A DNA stretch of 64,000 nt. Origin: Symbiodinium natans (lineage: Eukaryota > Sar > Dinophyceae > Suessiales > Symbiodiniaceae). The stretch covers positions 821,501 to 885,500 of the forward strand of contig CAJNDS010002457.1 of assembly GCA_905221605.1 (NCBI GenBank). Direction: 5' to 3'. The notes beneath the pieces are model-generated. The model was not told where the DNA came from and made no database searches. It saw only the letters and a program-made list of their open reading frames with translations. Positions 49,116 to 58,185 of the stretch are shown in pieces; position 1 is the stretch's first letter, and the number at the start of each line of letters is the position of its first letter. A program made the position numbers and the translations under genes.

Positions 49116-49220
49116 GTGTGAACTTTAGGGAAGGTTGGGCAAAACCACTTGCTACGGTTTAGGGTTTAGGGTTCCGGGTTTAGGGTTTAGGGTTTACGGG
49201 ATTCTGCCAGCTCTCATCAG

Positions 49221-49289
49221 GTCGTTGTCCCCGTCGCCAGTGGCCAGGATCAAGGCGACGCGTTAGCCTTCTTGTCTTGGACCTACAAG
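49221..49289 (+). CDS. exon whose last codons TACAAG belong to a family A element
   Basis: TCATCAG|GTCGTTG opens VVVPVASGQDQGDALAFLSW and ends T-Y-K at ACCTACAAG, the terminal hexamer of the inverted-repeat element that follows. 23 codons, phase 0 to 0. Confidence 0.62.
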
Positions 49290-49415
49290 TAAGGGCCACC
49301 TACTGTACTAACTCTAGCCAAGGGACTTACAGCGCAACGTCGGATCCTTATAACCAAATTGAGGGGTCCTTAGAACTCGACTTATAACTCAGGGCGCCCT
49401 TCTTGTACATGTAAG
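49284..49415. mobile_element. family A element starting at an exon end
   Basis: CTACAAGTAAGGGCCACCTA and CAGGGCGCCCTTCTTGTA with core TTAGAACTCGACTTATAAC. It begins inside the preceding exon, so its left end is the 5' splice site. Confidence 0.88.
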
Positions 49416-49844
49416 GGCCCCCCTGCTTGTGCATGCCCTCCTACCCTTAGAAACTCATGGCTGGTTCTGCATTCAGAGTTGGAACCGCTTCCAGGTTAAT
49501 GGTCTGGGGCCTTTCGGGTTCTTATGGTCCGGATTGTTAGGGCTCAGCTCCAGAAAGGGCTTAAGATGGCTTATCTTATTACAAGTAAAGCAATCCTTTT
49601 TTTGTTGTATGGCGCCACCGGATTTGCTCCCTCAACCTCCTCATACCCTGGGACCCGCAAAAGCGCTACGACCCCGAAGCCTAAAAGACTCAAACACCCC
49701 CCAAAAGCCAACAAAAACTAGGCTTAGGCTTTTCAGGCGCCGGGAAGAGCAACAAAGATCGCCCATGGCTTGCTTAGGGTTTAGGGTTTAGGGGCTCTGG
49801 GGTCTAGGCTCTCGGGTCTAGGGTTTCGGGCTTAGGGCTTAGGG

Positions 49845-49915
49845 CTTAGGGTTTAGGGTTTAGGGTTTAGGGTTTAGGGTTTAGGGTTTAGGGTTTAGGG
49901 TTTAGGGTTTAGGGC
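49845..49915 (+). repeat. TTTAGGG array (about 10 units)
   Basis: Preceded by CTTAGGG variants. Confidence 0.96.
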
Positions 49916-49948
49916 TTGGCTGGATGTCAGGGGCTCGTCACCCCGCAG

Positions 49949-50031
49949 ATCTCAGCCTCCGCAGCCTCCATGGACCTGGAGCGCCTGGCCCAGGCGCGAC
50001 GCGGCACACTCCCCCGAATGTCAAACACTAC
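49949..50031 (+). CDS. exon, unknown protein
   Basis: ACCCCGCAG|ATC opens ISASAASMDLERLAQARRGT then LPRMSNTT, ending before GTGTTG. Helical then disordered. Confidence 0.62.
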
Positions 50032-50224
50032 GTGTTGCTCCTCAAGTCTGTCGCCCTAAAACCTAAACCCTAAACCCTAAACCCTAAGCCCTAAACCCTA
50101 AGCCCTAAACCCTAAACCCTAAACCCTCACCTTACACGCCCACATACGCCCGAAAAGGCTGAAACAGAGACCTTGACAACATCGGACCTTCCGACGAACC
50201 CCTCGGAGATCCTCCCGCTCTCGC

Positions 50225-50261
50225 TCTCGCTCTTGCTGTCGCTCTCGCTCTCTCCCTCCCT

Positions 50262-50312
<51 letters not shown>
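50225..50312. repeat. (CT)n microsatellite
   Basis: TCTCGCTC units change to CCCT and then pure CT. The opposite-strand (GA)n counterpart is at 61225. Confidence 0.96.
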
Positions 50313-50314
<2 letters not shown>

Positions 50315-50446
50315 TTAACCATGCACTGTAGGGTTCAGGGTTCAGGGTTTAGGGCTTAATTCGGGTTCAGGGTTTAGGGTTTAGGGTTTAGGGTTTAGGG
50401 TTTAGAGTTTAGGGTTTAGGGTTTAGGGTTTAGGGCTGCCATGAAG

Positions 50447-50507
50447 TCCCAGAGCTTGGGGAGGTCGAGGCGCGCCCTGGAGGCCGGGAGCCCCCTGCAT
50501 CCTGAAG
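50447..50507 (+). CDS. possible exon, basic protein segment
   Basis: CATGAAG|TCC then SQSLGRSRRALEAGSPLHPE. Confidence 0.48.
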
Positions 50508-50801
50508 GGCCTAAACCCCCCAAAGGCCTACGGCCAACATGCATAGCATTTAGGGTTTAGGGTTTAGGGTTTAGGGTTTAGGGTTTGGGGCCCTACGGCC
50601 AACATCCATCCATACTCACCCTGGGCCCTTCAGGGTTTGGATTTCCGATGGATGGCGCGTGTCAGGCATGTCGGTTCCAGGATGAAGGGTCTGGAAGTGG
50701 GGATGTTCTCGCAAAGCCTGAAACCCTTAAACCCTAAACGCAGAAACCCGAAATCATTAGCCCTAAACCCCGGAAGCCCAGAGATCCAGAAATTTTCACA
50801 G

Positions 50802-50845
50802 ACTGAGGCTGGCTCAAGATCGGCTTCGGAAGTTCTGTGGGGAAT
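50802..50845 (+). CDS. short exon ending at a family F element
   Basis: TTTTCACAG|A to GGGGAAT|GTAGGG. Two frames are open (TEAGSRSASEVLWG and LRLAQDRLRKFCGE). The element begins at the proposed donor. Confidence 0.45.
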
Positions 50846-50949
50846 GTAGGGGTCGGAATAATTACGAATGGTATTCCCTTATGGCCCCTAAACCCTAAAC
50901 CCTAAACCCTAAACCCTACAAACCCTATTCTAATTATTCAGGCCCCTAG
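50846..50949. mobile_element. family F inverted-repeat element with telomere insert, occupying a whole intron
   Basis: TAGGGGTCGGAATAATTACG and CTAATTATTCAGGCCCCTAG are the arms; four or five CCCTAAA units lie inside. Its ends coincide with the donor of 50802 and the acceptor of 50950, giving a 104-bp intron. Confidence 0.72.
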
Positions 50950-51029
50950 AGTATGCTGCTTGAGGACTGCTCGCAGCGCTCCGTGAACGAGGCTGCTGCT
51001 GGGAAGGGCGGAGACATGTGCAAACCTTG
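50950..51029 (+). CDS. exon, unknown protein
   Basis: GCCCCTAG|AGT, the end of the family F element, opens SMLLEDCSQRSVNEAAAGKG then GDMCKPWG before a stop. The phase relation to 50802 depends on the exact junction. Confidence 0.58.
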
Positions 51030-51152
51030 GGGATAAGTGTGTGTTTTTGGGAGGGGGGGCTCTTAAGCAAATAGTAGTAACCTCCTAAACCCTAAGGCCC
51101 TAAACCCACTAAGCCCCCTAAACCCTAAACCCACTAAACATGTTCAGATCAG

Positions 51153-51228
51153 CCGCTCAAGGCACTCTTCCTTCGTTCGGTGGATCGGCTCCTGTGTTCG
51201 GCCTCAGTGAACATCTGGGACTCCAAGG
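51153..51228 (+). CDS. exon ending at a GTTTCGGG donor
   Basis: AGATCAG|CC then AAQGTLPSFGGSAPVFGLSE and HLGLQG, followed directly by a TTTCGGG variant array, the same donor type as the S1 exon. Confidence 0.55.
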
Positions 51229-51312
51229 GTTTCGGGTTTCGGGGTTTCGGGTTTCGGGGTTTAGGGTTTAGGGTTTCGGGTTTCGGGGTTTCGGGTTTCG
51301 GGGTTTAGCTTT
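51229..51312 (+). repeat. TTTCGGG/TTTCGGGG variant array
   Basis: Mixed 7- and 8-bp units with a shared A-to-C change. Confidence 0.95.
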
Positions 51313-51424
51313 AGGGTTTCTGGGTTGGGTTTCAGGCGGATGCTCCCGTTTCATTCGCGCTTTTTTTGTTCGCTCCTAAATTCCTGATGCTTTAAGCTGC
51401 TGAGAAATTGGGTGGTCCGAGCAG

Positions 51425-51544
51425 TTGCTTGGCAAAACGTTATAGCCACGGACTTGCCTTTCGTGCAAGATGTCTATGCCGTCTGCAGGAAGCCTGTAGC
51501 TGGACTTCAAAAACGGTGCAAGCACTGCACCTGTAGCCAAGCTC
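51425..51544 (+). CDS. exon, Cys-rich end
   Basis: GAGCAG|TT opens AWQNVIATDLPFVQDVYAVC then RKPVAGLQKRCKHCTCSQA. Four Cys within the second half could bind metal. About 39 codons; strong coding look, unknown family. Confidence 0.66.
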
Positions 51545-51605
51545 TAAACCCTAAACCCTAAACCCTAAACCCTAAGTAAAGACACTGCCTCTCAGATGAC
51601 CCAAC

Positions 51606-51703
51606 ATGGCTGAGGCGGCCTCTCCTCCGCGATTGGATCCAGCACCTGTTCCTATCGCAAGGCAGCTGCACTTTGGCACCCTTCTTGACGAAGCCCCAAA
51701 GCC
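51606..51703 (+). CDS. exon, possibly including a start codon
   Basis: ATGGCTGAGGCG at 51606 opens MAEAASPPRLDPAPVPIARQ then LHFGTLLDEAPKP. It could be the first coding exon of a gene or an internal exon. Confidence 0.58.
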
Positions 51704-51986
51704 TAAACCCTAAACCCTGACAGGGTTTTGGGCGAAAGCCCTGACCGCGAACCAGCAGAACCCTGATACACCCTAATCCCCAAACCCTACACCCTAAACC
51801 CTAAGCCCTAAATCCTGACTCCTTTCTTTCCCTGGAGGCCCTACCGAAGCAAGTACCCTTGCCTGATAACCCGAACAAGACATACTGGGCTTATGGGTCT
51901 TGTTGAAGCCCATCAACCCAAACCCAAAAAAAAACACTACCCTAAACCCTAAATCCTAAACCTAAACCCTAAACCGCAATTGCCAG

Positions 51987-52056
51987 GCCGGCCGATGACG
52001 TGCCGATGGAAGCGCTGAAGTCACGGCCTGGGGTGGGGCGGGGAGGTGCTGGTCAG
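51987..52056 (+). CDS. exon, unknown protein
   Basis: TTGCCAG|G to GGTCAG|GTCTTC; one base plus 23 codons: PADDVPMEALKSRPGVGRGG then AGQ. Confidence 0.6.
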
Positions 52057-52150
52057 GTCTTCGGTGGTTTTATCCAGTCCTCGCATCCTAAGTCATCCGA
52101 ACATGAAGTGTCTGCTCTCCATGGATATGCGCTAGATGCTATTCTGGCAT

Positions 52151-52271
52151 CTCTAACCCTAAACCCTAAACCCTAAACCCTAAACCCTAAACCCTAAACC
52201 CTAAACCCTAAACCCTAAACCCTAAACCCTAAACCCTAAACCCTAAACCCTAAACCCTAAACCCTAAACCC
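52151..52271 (-). repeat. CCCTAAA array (about 17 units)
   Basis: One of the longest arrays; ends 12 bp before the next acceptor. Confidence 0.98.
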
Positions 52272-52283
52272 TGCCTGTAGCAG

Positions 52284-52393
52284 GGCAAGATCAGTCTTTC
52301 TTTGCCGAAGGGTGGGTTTTTTGCCGTTGCTCCGCAGCAGAAGAAGTGTCTGACTTTGGAAGACGCAGCTCAAGTCTGAGCTTCAAGACGCAT
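52284..52393 (+). CDS. exon, unknown protein
   Basis: GTAGCAG|GG opens QDQSFFAEGWVFCRCSAAEE then VSDFGRRSSSLSFKTH and a stop. 36 codons with mixed polar and aromatic residues. Confidence 0.65.
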
Positions 52394-52656
52394 TGAGGCA
52401 GTAGGGTTTAGGGTTTAGGGTTTAGGGTTTAGGGTTTAGGGTTTGGGGTTTAGGGCTGTGTGTTTATATGCCATGCACCTGGACTGCCTGGACTTAAGGG
52501 TGTTCTGCATGAGGATCCCTTTTGGTGCACTTCGAACTCTACTTGTACCTACTTGCTAAGATCAACCAAACCCTAGACCTTAAACCCTAGACCCTAAACC
52601 CTAAACCCTAAACCTTAAACCCTAAGCCCTAAACCCAAAAAGGGGGGTTGCTGCAG

Positions 52657-52693
52657 GCCGACGCCGCAGCGGATGCAGAAGCCGACCGCGGCG
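52657..52693 (+). CDS. possible short exon
   Basis: TGCTGCAG|G then ADAAADAEADRG, acidic. Confidence 0.4.
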
Positions 52694-52783
52694 TGACTCG
52701 ACTTTGACCACTCCCACAGAGCTGAGCTCCAACAGTTCGTTGGGGAGCCCCCAAACCTTAAAACTCTGTAGGGCTCGTAGTTT

Positions 52784-52864
52784 AGGGTTTAGGGTTTAGG
52801 GTTTAGGGTTTAGGGTTTAGGGTTTAGGGTTTAGGGTTTAGGGTTTAGGGTTTAGGGTTTAGGG
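52784..52864 (+). repeat. TTTAGGG array (about 11 units)
   Basis: The last TTTAG of the array is the acceptor of the next exon. Confidence 0.97.
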
Positions 52865-52928
52865 CGCGAATCAAAGCATATTCGCCAGACCTGCGTGCTA
52901 GCGGTATGCGGGTTACTGTGTTTGGCAG
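52863..52928 (+). CDS. exon with telomere-derived acceptor TTTAG|G
   Basis: GGGTTTAG|GGCGCG opens ARIKAYSPDLRASGMRVTVF and ends TTTGGCAG|GTCCTG; 66 bp. Unknown protein. Confidence 0.58.
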
Positions 52929-53052
52929 GTCCTGTACACCTCTGATTTGACTTGGCCTGACACCGCTTCCCCTGTGCGGCACAACCCATCCTAATCTTGA
53001 ACCACTCTGTACCCCAAACCCTAATAGCCTCAAGACCATACACTCTTTGCAG

Positions 53053-53208
53053 ATGGCTTGCGCAGAGTGCTCTCAGAACAAGGGGTGCTACCTGGCAAGA
53101 TGCCCCAAATCCTAGACCCTAAATCCTCTGCATGCTTCTGGCTTCAAGATGCTTTGACGCTGCAGAGGAAAAGCAAGCCAAAGCTCGGGACGTGCAAGGC
53201 CGGGTCGG
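53053..53208 (+). CDS. exon ending at a GTTTAGGG donor (51 codons)
   Basis: CTTTGCAG|AT to GGGTCGG|GTTTAGGG. It reads GLRRVLSEQGVLPGKMPQIL and later CFWLQDALTLQRKSKPKLGT. One of the longest uninterrupted exons. Two bases, 51 codons, one base. No domain recognised. Confidence 0.7.
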
Positions 53209-53546
53209 GTTTAGGGTTTAGGGTTAGGTTTTTAGATTTGGGGCATTGATGCGAATCCTGTTGCAAGCGGTTTTAAGGTTTAGGCTTCTGGCTGTCCAGA
53301 AGCCCTAAACCCTAAACTCCAAACCCCAACCCCTCAGCCTGGCCCTAAACCCCAAACCCGACGGCCCTCTTTGAACAAGGATGTAGTAGGGGCTCGAACG
53401 GGTGCTGCGCTAGGGGCGCAATGACTCCAATAGGGGCCTCTTGTTTCCTTTTCCTCGCGGTGTTTAGGGTTTAGGGTGGGTTTAGGGTTTAGGGTTGCAA
53501 GAGGGTGTAGGGTGTCTGGCTGATCTTTGAAGCATGTGGTGTCAAG

Positions 53547-53630
53547 GAAACCTCTGGACGTGTGAAAGATGCAACATCTCCGTTCAGAGAGGCATGGGAC
53601 GCTTCCTACCATGTGGGGCTTGCGGGCGAG
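53547..53630 (+). CDS. exon with a RanBP2-like zinc finger
   Basis: GTCAAG|GA to GGGCGAG|GTCTGG. It reads NLWTCERCNISVQRGMGRFL then PCGACGR: W-x-C-x2-C-x13-C-x2-C with Asn after the second Cys, close to the RanBP2-type pattern (W-x-C-x2-4-C-x3-N-x6-C-x2-C) but with a longer middle. Such fingers bind RNA or ubiquitin. A G(25+) tract follows directly. Confidence 0.6.
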
Positions 53631-53632
53631 GT

Positions 53633-53663
53633 CTGGGGGGGGGGGGGGGGGGGGGGGGGGGGG
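53633..53663. repeat. poly-G tract
   Basis: About 27 consecutive G after GTCTGG. Confidence 0.97.
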
Positions 53664-54021
53664 AGTGGCATCAGAAGGGGACGCGAGATGGCTACATCTC
53701 AACTGGCACCTTTGGGTTCGTGTTTAGGGTTTAGGGTTTAGGGTTTAGGGTTTAGGGTTTAGGGTTTAGGGTTTAGGGTTTAGGGTTTAGGGCTCCCTAG
53801 TGTGCGTGTCATAATGGCCTGTATAACCCGAACTCAAGGGTGTACATCATCATGTGGGCAACTGCCCTCTCCTCACAGCCTTTTTTGGAAATCCTCAACC
53901 CCTAAAACAACCCCAAGCCATTCAAAGCCCTAAGCCCTAAGCCCTAAACCCTAAACCCTAAACCCTAAACCGCAACCCCCCCCCCCCCCCCCCCCCTCAA
54001 TACCGAAGCTTTTTTGACCAG

Positions 54022-54079
54022 GACGACTTGGAGCCGTCCGCCCCCGACGAAAGGCCGACCGTTTGGCTTGGGCCTCTAG
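54022..54079 (+). CDS. exon, acidic protein segment
   Basis: TTGACCAG|GAC opens DDLEPSAPDERPTVWLGPL. Preceded by a poly-C tract at 53977 to 53997. Confidence 0.6.
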
Positions 54080-54200
54080 GGTTCCGGTCGGTTTAGGGCT
54101 GGGATCTGCGGATTCTTGGGGTGGTTTGGAGGATGACTCCCTAAACCCTAAACCCTAAACCCTAAACCCTAAACCCTGCTTCTTTTTCGGGCCGAGCCAG

Positions 54201-54279
54201 TAAGCCTGAACAGCTCGCTTATCTCATGCAACTCGAAGACCTGAGCCCAATCCAACCCACATGGCTCAAACCCTACAAG
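54201..54279 (+). CDS. exon whose last codons TACAAG belong to a family A element
   Basis: GAGCCAG|T opens KPEQLAYLMQLEDLSPIQPT then WLKPYK and stops at CCCTACAAG|GAGTGG, the start of a family A element. One base plus 26 codons. Strong coding composition. Confidence 0.66.
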
Positions 54280-54352
54280 GAGTGGCCCCCCTTACTCTAC
54301 TAGCTATAGTTAAGGGACTTCTGCCCTAAGATAGGGTCGGGCCTCTTTTTGT
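54274..54352. mobile_element. family A element, internally shortened
   Basis: TACAAGGAGTGGCCCCCCTT, TAGTTAAGGGACTT and GGGCCTCTTTTTGTACAC. The core between GATAGGGTC and the right arm is missing. Confidence 0.82.
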
Positions 54353-54401
54353 ACACCCTCCCTAAACCCTAAACCCTCAACCCTAAGCCCTAAACCCTCA
54401 A

Positions 54402-54478
54402 CGCTCCATCATCAAGCTGCGCGCCCCTAATTCTGGAGGCTGCCGGCCGGTTCGCCCAAGCATGGGACCCAGGAACAG
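54402..54478 (+). CDS. exon ending at a GTTTAGGG donor
   Basis: RSIIKLRAPNSGGCRPVRPS then MGPRNR, ending GGAACAG|GTTTAGGG. The acceptor is unclear (within CTCAACGC). Confidence 0.58.
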
Positions 54479-54974
54479 GTTTAGGGTTGAGGGTTTAGGG
54501 TTGAGGGTTTAGGGTTAAGGGTTTCGACTCGAACTGGGACTGGAGCTTCTGCCTTTTGTGTAAGAGGTGCTGTTATTGTTTCGTTTGCTTTGTTTTGCGG
54601 AGGAGGGGCGCATGTGTGTGGGGAGATTTGTCCACTGTAGTGCTTGGAAACCCTAAACCCTAAACCCTAAACCCTAAACCCTAAACCCTAAACCCAGGCG
54701 ATCCTTCAGACTGAGGGCTGCGCTCTACAACCCTTCTCACCTATAAGCCTTCCCTAAGAGGGTTTCGGGTTTTGGGTTTTGGAATTTGGGGTTTAGGGTT
54801 TTGGGTTTGGGCGTTTCGGGATGTACCTAATTTTTAGACACTTGGGCCCCAAAGTCCATTTATAGCAAGTTCTTTAAGGCCCAGGTATTGCAGACCCTAT
54901 AGAAGCCTGTGTGACAAAAGGACCCGGAACCACAAGCCGCCCGTTGCAACTCTTGTTTAGGGTTTAGGGTGTAG

Positions 54975-55047
54975 GGTTGCAACTCTGCCGAGGCCCGGGC
55001 GGAAGCTGAAGCGGCCGCCGTGGGCCTGGACTGGATGAGAATTCTTA
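54975..55047 (+). CDS. exon, Ala/Glu-rich helix
   Basis: GTGTAG|GGT opens GCNSAEARAEAEAAAVGLDW then MRILTG. Clear helical coding sequence; the 3' end is uncertain. Confidence 0.55.
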
Positions 55048-55584
55048 CGGGCTCATCGGGGACTCATCGGGGCATTGGGGTTTCCCAGATTAGGGGTCCC
55101 TTTCACGGAAATTCCATAGTTGGGAGTCCTCATGTTCGGAAGCACCCGTCAGCATTTTGCTGGCCATGTCCACTCGCCAAACGTAGGAAGAAGGCGGCGA
55201 TATTTGCTGCTCTGGGGCTTGAGGGTCTCAGGTGTTCTATGGTTTGGTTCGTTTGGAGTGATTAGGGATTTAGGGCTTTCAGGGTTAGTTAGTTTTTGTT
55301 TGATATTTTTTTCTAGTGCTTGTAGGGTCTTGAGTTTAGGGCAAGAAGTGTTTTTGCGGTGTAGGGCTGGGCGCCTTAGGTGGGTGGGTGGTTGTCCTTG
55401 GGCTTGGTGTTCGGATGTAATGAACTCGGCCTTACATGCTTGAGGGCTTGGGATGTTCCCCCTGGAAGTCTCTGCAGTGTTTCCGATCTTGTACTATTAT
55501 ACACTCGGTCTGTTGAAGCCCAGTGAGTTTCCATAAGGCCTTAAAGAAACCTACACCCTGACACCCGCTCTATAACTATAACTC

Positions 55585-55788
55585 TTGAACCTTGTCGAGC
55601 CTTCCAAACCATGCAAATGCGAAACTCCTATATGCCCGATAAGCCCGACGACTGCTAAAGTTCCTGACCCGATAAACGCTTACCCCAAAGCCCTAAACGG
55701 CCCTGTTGCTTGGTTAATGGCGAGACTTGGCGATAAGGCCAGTGCCCACATTCGCCCTGAAGCTGGGCGCCTGATATTTGGAGCATGA
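55585..55788 (+). CDS. possible terminal coding segment
   Basis: An open frame from about 55585 ends at 55786; its last third (NGPVAWLMARLGDKASAHIR then PEAGRLIFGA) is protein-like. Possibly the last exon of a gene. Confidence 0.42.
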   Translation: MNLVEPSKPCKCETPICPISPTTAKVPDPINAYPKALNGPVAWLMARLGDKASAHIRPEAGRLIFGA

Positions 55789-56335
55789 GTTCGTTTTGAT
55801 GTTTGGAGCTTTTAGAGGTGTCAGTTTCTCTTGAAAGCATTGAGTTGAGTGCTTAAGGTTTATAAACTTTAAACCCCTCAGCCCTCAAACCCCTAAACCT
55901 TTGTCCGACAAGTTGTGGAGCTCGGAAGTGTGCAGTTCTGCGTTTAGGGGTTTCGGAGTTTGTGAGCTTGGAGTGTCAGAGCCTGTACGGTACCCTAAAC
56001 CCTAAACCCTACACCCTAAACCCTACGAATGCACTACTTACTTCCAAAGTGCATCGTCAACCCCGCGCAGCTTCTCCTTCTTGCACGCATGTCTACTGCG
56101 TCACACTGCAGCCATCGATATCTGCATTAAGAGCTGCTTCTAGCCGCAGCTCAACTTACTGGGCCTTATGAAGAGTTATCAACCCTACATCCTTTGGGAG
56201 GCACCCCTTTTTAAACTTACTTCGCCTTTAGCTGAACTTTAAACTTTTTGGGTTTCCTTTTTTAGTAGGAATATTAAAGTTTAACCTTTTTTCCCCTTGG
56301 TCATTGGAGAAGTAAGTAAAGGGATTAGGGTTTAG

Positions 56336-56433
56336 CCCCGTACCTCCGAGTAACGGCCCAAGCCTCTGGAGCGAGTCTGGCAAGTCAACCTTCGACACAC
56401 CCAAGAGGCAAGAGCCACCAAACCTCATTTGGG
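56336..56433 (+). CDS. exon with a TTTAG acceptor
   Basis: GGGTTTAG|C opens PVPPSNGPSLWSESGKSTFD then TPKRQEPPNLIW, running into GGGGGTTTAC. Disordered, basic/Pro-rich. Confidence 0.6.
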
Positions 56434-56649
56434 GGTTTACCAAAATAAGTGATCCCTAAAATTAGATCAGTGTTAGGGATCCTTTTTACTTTTTGGGTTG
56501 TGGGCTTTCTTATATATGAACAAAAAGGATCCTTTTTTCTTCTTAGGGGAACAGGGATTAAGTTAAAATAGCCCTCAAGTAGTAGGATCCCGTTAGGACC
56601 CAGTAAGGTACCCCAACATCGTAAACCTCATTTGATCACACCCTCAAGA

Positions 56650-56705
56650 ACCGAATTGAACAAACAAGCCTCTGAAGCCCTCGAGCACCGAAAGCCCGTG
56701 AACAA
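56650..56705 (+). CDS. possible exon, charged
   Basis: SRTELNKQASEALEHRKPVN then KK and a stop. No clear splice sites. Confidence 0.35.
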
Positions 56706-56789
56706 AAAGTAAGACTTTGGCCTATTTAGCTGGAATGTGAGTTTTGGGTTTGTGTAAAGCTTGTTCAAAGGTAATTTATGAAGACTCCT

Positions 56790-56942
56790 TCGTTGGTACA
56801 TATGGATCCTATCTCAGGTTGCACGTTCCCTAATTATAGTTAGTATAGCAAGGGGGCCCCCTAAACCCTAAACCCTAAACCCTAAACCCTAAACCCTAAA
56901 CCCTAAACCCTAAACCCTACAGTAGGGGGGCCCTCCTGGTAA
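56790..56942. mobile_element. family A element with about 9 CCCTAAA units in its right arm
   Basis: ATGGATCCTATCTCAGGTTG, TAATTATAGTTAGTATAGCA, GGGGGCCCCC then telomere units, then AGGGGGGCCCTCCTGGTAAG. The insertion point is again next to GGGGGCCCCC. Confidence 0.82.
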
Positions 56943-56954
56943 GCCTTAGCTCAG

Positions 56955-57033
56955 GGCCAAAAAGCGGGCCTTGCCTTCCCATCTCCTGAGGCCGCCAGAA
57001 CCAGAGCCGCCAGGGCCTTCAGCTCCCGGGTTG
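56955..57033 (+). CDS. exon, Pro-rich protein segment
   Basis: GCTCAG|G then AKKRALPSHLLRPPEPEPPG and PSAPG, followed by a TTGAGGG/TTTAGGG array. Confidence 0.55.
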
Positions 57034-57039
57034 AGGGTT

Positions 57040-57116
57040 TAGGGTTTAGGGTTTAGGGCTAGGGTTTAGGGTTTAGGGCTTAGGGCTTAGGGTTTAGGGT
57101 TTAGGGTTGAGGGTTT

Positions 57117-57149
<33 letters not shown>

Positions 57150-57262
57150 CCGAAGGGTTGAGGGTTTAGGGTTTATAGGGTTTAGAGGGTTTAGAGGGTT
57201 TATAGGGTTTATAGGGTTTAGAGGCTTAGAGGGCTTAGAGTGCTTATAGGGTTTAGGATGTA
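57040..57262 (+). repeat. decaying telomere-like array
   Basis: TTTAGGG passes into TTGAGGG, then TTTATAGGG and TTTAGAGGG 8- to 9-mers and finally CTTAGAGGG, a graded series of variants. Confidence 0.93.
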
Positions 57263-57318
57263 GTCTTGCAAGACGGGTCGCAAAGGAGTTCAGAGTTGAG
57301 GGCTTTGGGCGTTGCCAG

Positions 57319-57360
57319 CGGCTGATGGGCCAGGCTTGGCGCACGCCCCGAAAAGTCGTG
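57319..57360 (+). CDS. possible short exon
   Basis: TTGCCAG|C then RLMGQAWRTPRKVV, just before a family H element. Confidence 0.42.
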
Positions 57361-57361
57361 G

Positions 57362-57462
57362 GTTCCCCTACTACCCCCCTCATAGTTAAGGTTATTTAGG
57401 GGCAATTAAGTCTGAACAAGGTGATTTAAGGGGGAACCCAGGGGGGTGGTAGTATCCCTAAA
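57362..57462. mobile_element. family H inverted-repeat element
   Basis: GTTCCCCTACTACCCCCCTC and GGGAACCCAGGGGGGTGGTA. A longer copy is at 58186 to 58322. Confidence 0.85.
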
Positions 57463-57870
57463 CCCTAAACCTTGAGTAGTTTAGGGCTTGGTAGAAGGGG
57501 CACCCATTAACAAATGGGTTCACCTTTGACCCCAGAGTATTTGGGGTTTAGGGTTTAGGGTTTAGGGCTACTAGGACCAAGAGTATAGGGCCCTTATTCT
57601 CTTTCTTTAGGGTTTAGGTTCCCTTAGAATCCCCTTGAAACCCAAAAGGGTACCCTTTTGGCTCCTAGGTTACTCCTGGGTCTAGAAAAGTGGATCCCAG
57701 TAAGGGTTCCTCAGAATGACCCAATAGTAGTGGAGGGTTACTAAAGGAGATCCCCTTCAGGGTTCTTAAGAATGACCCAACCCTAAACCCTAAACCCTAA
57801 ACCCTAAAGGTTGCTATTTGGGGGCTTTCTACTTTTTGGATCCCTTCAGGGGTTCTTGGAACTGCAAAAG

Positions 57871-57929
57871 GTGGCAGCTCTTGCGGCAGATTCAGCTGCC
57901 AGGGCCTTGGCATCAAAACCCCAGACCAG
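57871..57929 (+). CDS. exon, Ala-rich helix
   Basis: GCAAAAG|GTG opens VAALAADSAARALASKPQT, ending before TTTGGGG. Confidence 0.55.
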
Positions 57930-58065
57930 TTTGGGGTTTGGGGTTTAGGGCTTGGGGTCCAACACCTCAAGACTGGACTTCCTAAAATACATTGACTGTT
58001 CGGTTTTACTGCTTCTTTCTAAAAATGGGGTCATGGAAAGCAATGTGAGTGGTGGCATGTAAAAG

Positions 58066-58169
58066 GGGTCCCGGGACAATTGAAGAAGACGAAAGTCGGC
58101 CCAGGCCGGCCAAGAACGAGGACGAAAACTATGAGCTGCGGCCTGAGACAGGAAACTCAAAGGATCCAG
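58066..58169 (+). CDS. exon, acidic protein segment
   Basis: TAAAAG|G to GATCCAG|GTGGCT; 34 codons: GPGTIEEDESRPRPAKNEDE then NYELRPETGNSKDP. Strongly coding composition, disordered. A family H element starts 17 bp later. Confidence 0.7.
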
Positions 58170-58185
58170 GTGGCTTGTATCAAGG

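Noticed and set aside
49205-49270. Minus-strand ATGDGDND motif suggesting a HAD or P-type ATPase
   Set aside because: The frame is closed by a stop just upstream with no acceptor between, while the plus strand gives a well-bounded exon with phase match to its neighbour.
57087-57383. Minus frame of about 98 codons at 57.1 to 57.4 kb
   Set aside because: Most of it is translated telomere repeat (Leu-Asn-Pro-x and Ser-Thr-Leu-Asn-Pro).
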